This document shows positions 7,499 through 15,084 of a DNA stretch of 64,000 nucleotides, one piece after another. Under the pieces are notes generated by a model that was given only the letters and a program-made list of their open reading frames with translations, was not told the DNA's origin and ran no database searches. The position numbers and the translations under genes are program-made. Position 1 is the first letter of the stretch; each line of letters begins with the position of its first letter. Origin of the DNA: Marinobacter sp050379415 (GTDB taxonomy: Bacteria > Pseudomonadota > Gammaproteobacteria > Pseudomonadales > Oleiphilaceae); NCBI RefSeq assembly GCF_050379415.1, contig NZ_JBNRLS010000002.1:62001-126000 (forward strand), given 5' to 3'.

Positions 7499-9073
7499 TC
7501 AGGTGGAAGGATCCAGTACCCCAGCGTACCGCACGCCACTCAGGAGTGCCATATCCCGGTTCCAGGTGGAAAGGTCGTCAATGGAGAGCTTGCCCAGGCT
7601 GTCGTGACCACAGGCCCGTGCCATCACCTGCATCAGCGAGACTGAGCCCTGCAGGAAGTTCTTCAGCTGATGGGCGGACTTATCCACATCCAGGCGCTGG
7701 CGCAGATCCTTGTTCTGGGTGGCGATGCCGGCCGGGCAGTTGTTGGTGTTGCAGATGCGCGCGGCGACACAACCGATGGACTGCATGGCGCTGTTGGCGA
7801 TGGCAATACCGTCTGCGCCCAGAGCCAGTGCCTTCAAAAAATCCATCGGCACACGCAGGCCCCCGGTCACAATCAGCGTGACCCGCCCGCTGGCACCGTG
7901 GTTGTCCAGATAGCGACGGGCCCGGGCAAGGGCAGGGATGGTAGGCACGCTGATGTGGTCCCGGAAAATCTCCGGTGCCGCGCCAGTGCCACCGCCCCGG
8001 CCATCCAGGATGATGTAGTCGGCGCCAGCGTCCAGGGCAAACTGGATATCCCGTTCAATATGGTTGGCACTGAGCTTGAAACCCACCGGAATACCGCCGG
8101 TGATCTCCCGGACCCGACCGGCGAAATCCCGGAAATCCGCCACCGAACCCAGATCCTCGAACGTAGGGGGAGACACCGCCGGTTCACCCTCGGGGATGCC
8201 CCGCACCTCGGAAATCCGGCCGGTGTTCTTGTTGCCGGGCAGATGGCCGCCGATGCCGGTCTTGGCCCCCTGGCCACCCTTGAAGTGGAAACTCTGGACC
8301 TTCCTGAGCAGGTCCTCTTCATAGCCGAATTTGGCACTGGCCAGCTCGTAGAAGTAGCGGGAGTTCTCCTGTTGCTCCTCCGGCAACATGCCGCCTTCGC
8401 CGGAACAGATGCCGGTGCCTGCCAGTTCCGCACCCCGGGCCAGGGCAATCTTGGCTTCCTCGGACAAGGCACCAAAGCTCATGTCCGAAACCAGCAGAGG
8501 CATGCTCAATGTCAGCGGCTTCTTTGCTTCCGGACCCACCACCAGCTCGGTAGCGACATCTGCGTCTTCCATCAGCGGCTTGCTGGCCATCTGGGCGACC
8601 ATGATCTGCAGGTCATCCCAGTGGGGGAGAGTGTGCCGCGGAACACCCATGGCGGTGACCGGCCCGTGGTTACCCATGCTGTCCAGGCCTTCCCGGGCCA
8701 GCTGGTGGATGAATTCCACCGTGGGTTCCTCTTTGGTTGCCTTGGCCTTCGGGGCCTTGTCCTGATTGCCCGAGTCGCCGGACTCCTCTGAATCATCGGA
8801 GCTTTCCGGCGCTTCCTTGCCCACCAAGTCATCACTGAACTGCTGGTGAGTACCATCGCAGTAAGGGGGATTGCCGGTTTGCTTGCACTGGCACAGCACC
8901 GCCTCTTCGTTGTCTTCCGCCACGAAACGCCGGGGCGTGATGCCGGTCCCGGCGTGGGAGCCATCGCAGAACGGCTGGTTATCGGAGCGCCCGCAGGCGC
9001 AGAAGAAATACTCCTCGCCCTTCTCCAGCTTGACCTTGGTGGGCTTGTTGTCGGCAATGACTGGCTTTCCCAT
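7499..9073 (-). CDS. CDGSH iron-sulfur domain fused to FMN-binding glutamate-synthase-like domain
   Basis: A 524-residue fusion. Residues 15-75 hold two CDGSH-type [2Fe-2S] motifs: CACGRSDNQPFCDGSH and CQCKQTGNPPYCDGTH. A Ser/Asp/Lys-rich linker spans about 80-110. Residues 130-520 resemble the FMN/[3Fe-4S] part of GltB: GALSEEAKIALARGAE, GTGICSGEGGM, SFHFKGGQGAKTG, ILDGRGGGTGAAP and the cysteine segment ICNTNNCPAGIATQ. The glutaminase domain of real GltB is missing, so ammonia-dependent or unrelated chemistry is likely; such stand-alone proteins have no firmly known reaction. Start 9073 follows TCAGGAG. It heads an operon with the methyltransferase. Confidence 0.85.
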   Translation of the reverse strand: MGKPVIADNKPTKVKLEKGEEYFFCACGRSDNQPFCDGSHAGTGITPRRFVAEDNEEAVLCQCKQTGNPPYCDGTHQQFSDDLVGKEAPESSDDSEESGDSGNQDKAPKAKATKEEPTVEFIHQLAREGLDSMGNHGPVTAMGVPRHTLPHWDDLQIMVAQMASKPLMEDADVATELVVGPEAKKPLTLSMPLLVSDMSFGALSEEAKIALARGAELAGTGICSGEGGMLPEEQQENSRYFYELASAKFGYEEDLLRKVQSFHFKGGQGAKTGIGGHLPGNKNTGRISEVRGIPEGEPAVSPPTFEDLGSVADFRDFAGRVREITGGIPVGFKLSANHIERDIQFALDAGADYIILDGRGGGTGAAPEIFRDHISVPTIPALARARRYLDNHGASGRVTLIVTGGLRVPMDFLKALALGADGIAIANSAMQSIGCVAARICNTNNCPAGIATQNKDLRQRLDVDKSAHQLKNFLQGSVSLMQVMARACGHDSLGKLSIDDLSTWNRDMALLSGVRYAGVLDPST

Positions 9074-9201
9074 GGTACAGGCTCCTGAACCGTTGAGTGA
9101 GTTGAGGATACGGAGGTGTACGTTGTCCGAACGATGATCGGACCAGTGCACGGGAAAGTGTGGCTGAAGTGGATGAATCCCGCCAATGGGCGGGATTCCG
9201 A

Positions 9202-10014
9202 TTATTTCGCCAGGTGCTCTGTCAGAAAGGCGGCAACCGTATTGAGGACTTTCGGCTGCTGCTCCCGATGGGGAACATGGCCGCAGTTCTCAAGGATGCA
9301 CTGGGCCGAGGGCCCTTGAACCCCTTCAGCAATGCGCCGGGGAAATTCCAGGGTACCGAACTCATCGTGGTCGCCATGAAGGGCCAGCACGGGGCAGTGC
9401 ACCTTCGGCAGGAAAGGTTCCAGGTTCCAGTGGTGGAAGCTGGGGTCCAGCCAGACTTCGGTCCAGGCCTCCAGTACCCAGAGGGCCTTGTCGCCATGAT
9501 ATCGGGCCAGTTTGTCCAGCTGCCCCGGTTTCTGGAACTGGGCTTTGGCGGCCCGGATGCCGTCCAGGGTGTGCTCTTCCACAAAGGCCTGGGAGGCTTC
9601 GGTGATCACCAGTTCGCAGTCCCCGGCAAACCGGGTGGCAATGATGATTGCCATGGCGCCGCCTACGCTGTGGCCGAAGAGCAGGAACTTTGTAAAGCCC
9701 AGGGCTTCCCGCAGGGCCGGGAAATAAATTTCCGCTTCTTCTTCGATAAAGCGCTGGGAAGGCAGGCCCTGACGCGGGGAAGACTGGCCGAACCCCAGGC
9801 GATCGTAGGCAATCACCGGACGTTCGAGCCGGCGTGCCAGCGCTTCCGGGAAATCCCGCCAGAGCTTCACGCTTCCGAGGGAGTCATGAAATAACACCAT
9901 GGGCGCGCGGTCTTCGGTGCCGGCGGGGGTCCAGGTGCGAACAAACAATTCGCCCCCGGGGACATCAACAAAACGGTCCTGGACGTTCAAGACAAGGTCT
10001 CCAGATTCATTCAA
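9202..10014 (-). CDS. Alpha/beta hydrolase
   Basis: A 270-residue alpha/beta-fold hydrolase. The nucleophile elbow GHSVGG is near residue 115. The oxyanion region is VLFHDSLGS, the acid is in ALHGDHDEFG near 215, and the catalytic His is in NCGHVPHRE near 245. The substrate is unknown. The N-terminus is uncertain: the longest reading begins with TTG at 10014 and has no clear ribosome site, while a TTG at 9990 is preceded by GGAGA 7 bases upstream. It is followed 30 bases upstream by the stop of the threonine aldolase gene, so the pair may be cotranscribed. Confidence 0.85.
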   Translation of the reverse strand: MNESGDLVLNVQDRFVDVPGGELFVRTWTPAGTEDRAPMVLFHDSLGSVKLWRDFPEALARRLERPVIAYDRLGFGQSSPRQGLPSQRFIEEEAEIYFPALREALGFTKFLLFGHSVGGAMAIIIATRFAGDCELVITEASQAFVEEHTLDGIRAAKAQFQKPGQLDKLARYHGDKALWVLEAWTEVWLDPSFHHWNLEPFLPKVHCPVLALHGDHDEFGTLEFPRRIAEGVQGPSAQCILENCGHVPHREQQPKVLNTVAAFLTEHLAK

Positions 10015-10044
10015 TTTCTACTCAAACGGAAGGAATGGCCGTAA

Positions 10045-11076
10045 TCAGGCCACCAACTCCCGCAGATCGGCGAGGAAACGGTCCACCTGGGCCTCACTGG
10101 TGGACCAGGAACACATCAACCGGGCACAGCCGCCGATGAAGTTGTAAAATCGCCAGCCCCTTGCCCGCAGCGCGGCCTGGACAGGTTCCGGCATCTCCAC
10201 GAACACCCCGTTCACCTGTCTCGGGTAACGGAGGCTCACCCCCGGCAGGCCGGCCAGGCCCTTTTCCAGCCGCTCGGCGCAGGCGTTGGCGTGGCGGGCA
10301 TTGGCCAGCCAGACATCGTTCTCCAGCAGCCCGCACCACGGCGCGGAAATATACCGCATTTTGGAGGCCAGTTGCCCGGCCTGCTTGCAGCGCCACTCGA
10401 AGTCCTCGGCCAGGTCCCGGTTGAAGAACACCACGGCTTCGCCGAGGGCCAGCCCGTTCTTGGTGCCGGAGAAGCACAGCACATCCACGCCGGCTTTCCA
10501 GGTGATCTCGGAAGGGTGCACATCCAGCGCCGCCACGGCATTGGCGAAGCGGGCACCATCCATGTGGATGTTCAACCGGTGGGTGTCTGCCACGGCCCGG
10601 ATGGCTTTCAGTTCCTCCGGGGTATAGACCGTACCCACTTCCGTGGCCTGGGTCAGGCTCAGGGCCTTGGGCTTGGGGTAGTGGATATCCGTGCGCTTGG
10701 TCACAAGATGCTCGATGCTTTCCGGCGTGAGTTTGCCATCCGGCCCCTCGCCAAGCAGCAGCTTGGCACCGTTGGAGGCGTATTCCGGGCCACCGCATTC
10801 GTCGGTTTCGATGTGCGCCAGCTCATGGCAGATCACACTGTGAAAGGACTGGCCGATGGAGGCCAGGGCCAGGGAATTGGCGGCGGTGCCGTTGAACACG
10901 AAATACACTTCGCAGTCGGTATCGAACAACGTGCGCAGGCCGTCCGCGGCCCGCTGGGTCCAGCTGTCCTCCCCGTAGGCGGGCTCGTCCATCCGATTCG
11001 CCTGCTCCATGGCGGCCCAGGCTTGAGGGCAGACACCACTGTAGTTGTCGCTGGCGAACTGTTCGGAATCGGACAC
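10045..11076 (-). CDS. ltaE: Low-specificity threonine aldolase
   Basis: This 343-residue pyridoxal-phosphate enzyme splits threonine and allo-threonine to glycine and acetaldehyde. Fold-type I marks are FNGTAANSLAL near residue 60, HMDGARFANA near 170 (Asp contacting the cofactor nitrogen) and CFSGTKNGLALGEA near 200, with the Schiff-base lysine. The start is GTG at 11076, chosen because AGGAGAG is 8 bases upstream. It is divergent from the oleate hydratase gene, with 140 bases between them. The ending IGGCARLMCSWSTSEAQVDRFL is usual in this family. Confidence 0.93.
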   Translation of the reverse strand: MSDSEQFASDNYSGVCPQAWAAMEQANRMDEPAYGEDSWTQRAADGLRTLFDTDCEVYFVFNGTAANSLALASIGQSFHSVICHELAHIETDECGGPEYASNGAKLLLGEGPDGKLTPESIEHLVTKRTDIHYPKPKALSLTQATEVGTVYTPEELKAIRAVADTHRLNIHMDGARFANAVAALDVHPSEITWKAGVDVLCFSGTKNGLALGEAVVFFNRDLAEDFEWRCKQAGQLASKMRYISAPWCGLLENDVWLANARHANACAERLEKGLAGLPGVSLRYPRQVNGVFVEMPEPVQAALRARGWRFYNFIGGCARLMCSWSTSEAQVDRFLADLRELVA

Positions 11077-11140
11077 GCTGAGCTCTCCTGTCTCGGGGAT
11101 TGAGGTAACAGATTACCGTTTTTTGATAACTGACATCGAG

Positions 11141-11154
11141 TTGATGTGTGTCAT
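11141..11154 (+). promoter_or_regulatory. Weak FNR/ANR-like site between ltaE and ohyA
   Basis: TTGATGTGTGTCAT matches one half-site of TTGAT-N4-ATCAA exactly and the other in three of five bases. It resembles the site before the first CBS gene. The distance to a possible -10 (CATAGG at 11181) is too long for a class II site, so this may be chance. Confidence 0.2.
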
Positions 11155-11216
11155 CCTTCAATTAAGCTTACGGGACTCACCATAGGGACAGCCATTATCA
11201 CAAAGGAGAAGTCAGC

Positions 11217-13235
11217 GTGACGGACTCAAAGAAACGGACAGTTCCAGACCCCAGCCTCGACGCACACATTCGTGCCCTGAAAGCCCGAGGGGTTGACGCA
11301 ACCCCGGATGCCACCGCCACGCACCTGCACAACGGGATCGACACACCCCTCCCACCGGCTGACCTGCACGGTACCTACGTCAACCATCGGCCAATGCCCA
11401 CCGCGGGCATTGAAGACCGTCGCGCCTACATCATTGGCAGCGGAATTGCCGGAATGGCTGCGGCCTTTTTCCTGATCCGCGACGGCCACATGCCGGCGGA
11501 GAATATCGTGTTTCTGGAAGAAGGTCCGATTGAGGGCGGCTCCCTGGACGGAGCAGGCAATGCTGAGGAGGGCTACATCGTCCGGGGTGGCCGGGAAATG
11601 GAGATGACCTACCAGAACTTTTGGGATGTGTTCTCCGAAATTCCTGCCCTGGAGCTGCCGGCGCCGTTCACTGTGCTCGACGAGTACCGCCTGATCAACG
11701 ATCCGGACAAGAACTGGTCAAAGGCCCGCCTGCTGGAAAAGCAGGGGCAGATCGCAGATTTCTCCACCATGGGGTTGAGCCGCAGGCAACAGCTGGAAGT
11801 CATCCGCTTGCTGCTGGCCCGAAAGGAGGACCTGGACGACATCACCGTCGAACAGTGGTTCAGCGAGGGCTTCCTGGAATCCAATTTCTGGACCTTCTGG
11901 CGCACCATGTTTGCCTTCCAGAACTGGCATTCGGTACTGGAAATGAAGCTCTACATGCATCGTTTCCTGCACCTCATGGACGGGCTCAATGACATGACCT
12001 CGCTGGTCTTCCCCCGCTACAACCAGTACGACAGCTTCGTCCGCCCGCTGATGAACTGGCTCAAAGATCAGGGCGTGAAGATCCAGTACGACACCATCGT
12101 TTCGAACCTGAAATTCAGTACCAGGGGAGGCCAGCGCACGGTTACCGGGATCGAGTGCGAGACCGAACAGGGTGAGAAAACCATCCGGGTGCGCAAGCGC
12201 GACCTGGTGTTCGTCACCACCGGCTCGATGACCGAAGATACCGCCTACGGTGACGATGACACCGCGCCGGTACTGAAGGATGAGAAGGAACCGCGCGATT
12301 CTTCAGGCTGGCAGCTGTGGAAGAACCTGGCGAGCCAGTCCGACGTGTTTGGCCGGCCCGACAAGTTCTGTGGCAACGTGCCGCAATCCACCTGGGAATC
12401 GGTGACCCTGACCTGCAAGCCGTCACCGCTCATGGACAAGCTCAAGGAGCTGTCCGTCAACGACCCGTATTCCGGGTTCACGGCTACCGGCGGCATTGTC
12501 ACCTTCACCGACTCATCCTGGCTCATGAGTTTTACCTGCAATCGCCAGCCGCATTTTCCCGATCAGCCGGATGACGTGATCGTGCTTTGGGTATATTCCC
12601 TGCTCATGGACAAGCCCGGCGATTGCGTCAAAAAGCCCATGCCGGAATGCACCGGCCGGGAAGTGCTGACGGAACTCTGCTACCACCTGGGCCTGATCGA
12701 TCAGGTGGAAGAGGTGATCGCCGCCACCAAAACGCGAATCGCCCTGATGCCTTATATCACTTCCCAGTTCATGCCCAGGGCCCAGGGCGACCGGCCCGAG
12801 GTGGTTCCGGAAGGCTGTACCAACCTCGCCCTGATGGGGCAGTTTGTGGAAACCCCGAACGATGTGGTCTTCACCCTGGAAAGCTCGGTCCGGACTGCCC
12901 GGGTCGGGGTCTACAGTCTGTTGGAGATCCCCAAACAGGTACCGGACATCCACCCCGGCCAGTACGATATCCGCCGCCTGCTGCGTGCCACCCGAACCCT
13001 CAATAACGACGAACCGTTCATTGGCGAGGGCTTACTCCGGCGCTTGCTCGGTGGCACCTACTTCCGGCACATCCTGCCACTGGGGCAGGACGAGGACAGC
13101 GAGGACGTGGAAAAGCCCGGGCTATTCGAGCAACAGCTGAACGCGGTCCGTGATCTGCTCGGTGGCAGTCATACTCTAAACGAAGCCAGAGACCGTATTC
13201 AGGGCGTGGTGGAGAAGATCCGTGGGCGCTTTTGA
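11217..13235 (+). CDS. ohyA: Oleate hydratase
   Basis: This 672-residue flavoenzyme adds water to cis-9 double bonds of free unsaturated fatty acids, giving 10-hydroxy acids. The FAD-binding loop IIGSGIAGMAAAFFL is near residue 73, followed by FLEEGPIEGGSLDGAG and the GGREMEMTYQNFWDVFSEIP segment with the catalytic Glu typical of oleate hydratases (MCRA family). GTG at 11217 is used because CAAAGGAGAAG ends 7 bases before it. The length is slightly above many family members because of an N-terminal arm of about 65 residues. It may detoxify free fatty acids. It is monocistronic; a long hairpin lies 88 bases after the stop. Confidence 0.94.
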   Translation: MTDSKKRTVPDPSLDAHIRALKARGVDATPDATATHLHNGIDTPLPPADLHGTYVNHRPMPTAGIEDRRAYIIGSGIAGMAAAFFLIRDGHMPAENIVFLEEGPIEGGSLDGAGNAEEGYIVRGGREMEMTYQNFWDVFSEIPALELPAPFTVLDEYRLINDPDKNWSKARLLEKQGQIADFSTMGLSRRQQLEVIRLLLARKEDLDDITVEQWFSEGFLESNFWTFWRTMFAFQNWHSVLEMKLYMHRFLHLMDGLNDMTSLVFPRYNQYDSFVRPLMNWLKDQGVKIQYDTIVSNLKFSTRGGQRTVTGIECETEQGEKTIRVRKRDLVFVTTGSMTEDTAYGDDDTAPVLKDEKEPRDSSGWQLWKNLASQSDVFGRPDKFCGNVPQSTWESVTLTCKPSPLMDKLKELSVNDPYSGFTATGGIVTFTDSSWLMSFTCNRQPHFPDQPDDVIVLWVYSLLMDKPGDCVKKPMPECTGREVLTELCYHLGLIDQVEEVIAATKTRIALMPYITSQFMPRAQGDRPEVVPEGCTNLALMGQFVETPNDVVFTLESSVRTARVGVYSLLEIPKQVPDIHPGQYDIRRLLRATRTLNNDEPFIGEGLLRRLLGGTYFRHILPLGQDEDSEDVEKPGLFEQQLNAVRDLLGGSHTLNEARDRIQGVVEKIRGRF

Positions 13236-13322
13236 CCAGTCTTCCCGGGTGCGGCCTGATAAAACCTGTTAGTTGAGGTTGGGGCCCGTCGGGAACAGAG
13301 AGAACTCGGCATTTCACGGAAT

Positions 13323-13354
13323 ACAGTCGACCGCTTTGGCAAGCGGTCGACTGT
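13323..13354 (-). terminator. Perfect 14-bp hairpin between ohyA and CBS gene 1
   Basis: ACAGTCGACCGCTT and its exact complement surround a 4-base loop. It lies 18 bases after the stop of the minus-strand CBS gene. It has no T-run on either strand. A related but imperfect hairpin lies at the same place after the second CBS gene (26800-26830), so it was probably copied with that gene. Confidence 0.55.
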
Positions 13355-13371
13355 GGTGTGGGTGGGGTTGC

Positions 13372-13860
13372 TCAAACGGCTGCGGCGGCCTTGTGGCTGG
13401 GGTGATGGGCACTGATGTGCCGGAGAAGCTCCATGGTTTCCTTCGAGGAGATCTTTTTGTCCCCGGTTTTCGCGACAGTTTCAGCGCCAGTGAAAGACAC
13501 TATGTCTCCCATGCTGACCATACCGCAGAGCTGGTTGTACTGGTTGACCACAGGAAGGCGACGAACTTCATGCGCTTCCATCAGTTGCAGGGCTTTCGCA
13601 ATGTCTTCTTCCGGTTCGCAGCAGTACAACTCTCGATGGCTGGAGATATCCTCTGCATGAATATCCCACAACGGTTTTGATTGCAGCGCAGCACCCATGG
13701 CAATGTCCCGATCGGTGATTATGCCCAGGGGGTGTTCCTGTTCATCTACCAGTGGAATTGCGCCACAATCGTTGTTCCACATCATCATGGCGATGTCTTG
13801 CAGGGAAGTGTGCGGCGAGCAGCTCGCCACCTCGGTAACCATTACTTCGTTGACTTTCAT
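13372..13860 (-). CDS. CBS-domain pair protein, copy 1
   Basis: A 162-residue protein made of two CBS motifs (about residues 8-60 and 75-130), which usually bind adenosyl ligands such as AMP, ATP or SAM and act as energy sensors. The marks are VASCSPHTSLQDIAMMMWNNDCGAIPLVD, GIITDRDIAMGA and EVRRLPVVNQYNQLCGMVSMGDIV. The C-terminal tail ends ISAHHPSHKAAAAV. Start at 13860 (MKVNEVMV) follows GGAGG; the frame is open 40 codons further upstream but without a site. It is a close paralogue of the protein at 26847-27335, with the same length and a shared upstream region. An FNR-like site lies 176 bases upstream. Confidence 0.88.
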   Translation of the reverse strand: MKVNEVMVTEVASCSPHTSLQDIAMMMWNNDCGAIPLVDEQEHPLGIITDRDIAMGAALQSKPLWDIHAEDISSHRELYCCEPEEDIAKALQLMEAHEVRRLPVVNQYNQLCGMVSMGDIVSFTGAETVAKTGDKKISSKETMELLRHISAHHPSHKAAAAV

Positions 13861-14029
13861 TCGAATATCCTCCGTCCTGGGGCTCGCATCTAAATGAATG
13901 CCATCAGCAATACGCCCTTGCGACATCGGATCCTGCATACTTCCATGGGGTATCCGTCCTGAAGGCTGCACCGGCTCCATCGCGGGAACGGTGCCAGTCC
14001 CAATGTGTGCTCAGATCGGGTGATTGTCG

Positions 14030-14043
14030 ATGACCCAGATCAA
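14030..14043 (-). promoter_or_regulatory. FNR/ANR-like box, CBS gene 1 / pirin intergenic region
   Basis: Read on the minus strand the site is TTGATCTGGGTCAT: one half-site is perfect, the other matches three of five. The same position before CBS gene 2 carries a better site. After the box both regions continue with GACAATCA and CACATTGG, so they are aligned copies; this copy has lost 4 bases within the box region. It could also serve the divergent pirin gene, 65 bases to the right. Confidence 0.4.
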
Positions 14044-14107
14044 AGTGATTGGCCTCCGGATTTTCCGGTAGGTTAAGCTTAGTCTATGACTACCGGGGGT
14101 TGGTTCC

Positions 14108-15019
14108 ATGAGTAACGTTTTAAAAGTCGCAGAACAGCAGTGCGATGCCATTGATGCGCCGTGCACTGCCATTGAGAAGATCCTGACACCTCGTGTCGCA
14201 GATCTGGGCGGATTCTCGGTACGCCGGCTGTTGCCAACCGCGAAACAGAAAATGGTCGGGCCCTGGATCTTCTTTGATGAAATGGGGCCGGCGGATTTTC
14301 CCGCGGGCGAAGGCATCAACGTTCGTCCCCATCCACACATCGGCATCGCCACGGTGACCTACCTCTTTCAAGGCGAGATACTGCACCGGGATTCCGTGGG
14401 CAGCTGCCAGCCGATCCGACCCGGTGATATCAACCTGATGGTGGCTGGCCGGGGCATCGCTCATTCAGAAAGGGAACGCCCTGAAGTCACTGCATCGGAC
14501 CATCGATTGCACGGCCTGCAACTCTGGCTGGCACTGCCGGAGACGCACGAGGAAACCGAACCGGCGTTTCACCACTATCCCAGTGACGATATTCCGGCGA
14601 TTGATATCAACGGTGTTCCCGTACGGGTGATGATTGGGAGCGCCTATGGAGTGACATCCCCAGTGCGCAGCTTCAGTGAAACCCTCTACCTGGAGGCCAC
14701 CCTCAAAGCCGGCCAGACTCTGGAGTTGCCCGATGCACCTGAGCGGGCAGTCTATGTGGCGAGCGGGTGCCTCAAGGCGCATGGCTCGGAACTACCAACC
14801 CACAGTATGGCCGTGTTTGCGCCGGAGCCTGGCGTTTGTATCACCGCTGCGGAAGACACCCGGATTGCCCTGATTGGCGGTGAGCCCGTGGGCCGGCGCT
14901 TTATCGAGTGGAATTTTGTGTCGTCCAGGAAGGAACGTATCGAACAGGCGAAGGAAGACTGGCGGGCAGGGCGGTTTGCGAAGGTTAAGGGAGACGAGGC
15001 GGAGTTCATCCCCTACTAG
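14108..15019 (+). CDS. Pirin family protein
   Basis: A 303-residue bicupin. The N-terminal cupin has the metal ligands in RPHPHIGIATVTYLFQGE (two His near residue 76), then HRDS and the GRGIAHSE segment (His and Glu near 118-120). Bacterial pirins have quercetin dioxygenase activity in some cases and regulatory roles in others; nothing here tells which. The C-terminal cupin (residues 170-285) lacks clear metal residues, as usual. The gene is divergent from CBS gene 1 and shares its regulatory region. Confidence 0.9.
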   Translation: MSNVLKVAEQQCDAIDAPCTAIEKILTPRVADLGGFSVRRLLPTAKQKMVGPWIFFDEMGPADFPAGEGINVRPHPHIGIATVTYLFQGEILHRDSVGSCQPIRPGDINLMVAGRGIAHSERERPEVTASDHRLHGLQLWLALPETHEETEPAFHHYPSDDIPAIDINGVPVRVMIGSAYGVTSPVRSFSETLYLEATLKAGQTLELPDAPERAVYVASGCLKAHGSELPTHSMAVFAPEPGVCITAAEDTRIALIGGEPVGRRFIEWNFVSSRKERIEQAKEDWRAGRFAKVKGDEAEFIPY

Positions 15020-15045
15020 GCTGTAAGCAGATCCGGAAGGAAAGA

Positions 15046-15073
15046 CGCCTCTTGCCAACATCGGCAAGAGGCG
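15046..15073 (-). terminator. Terminator between pirin and the giant protein gene
   Basis: CGCCTCTTGCC and its exact complement surround a 6-base loop. The minus-strand side is followed by a pyrimidine-rich T-tract (TCTTTCCTT), so it chiefly ends the minus-strand gene and may also serve the pirin gene. Confidence 0.75.
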
Positions 15074-15084
15074 CAGCCAGTCGA

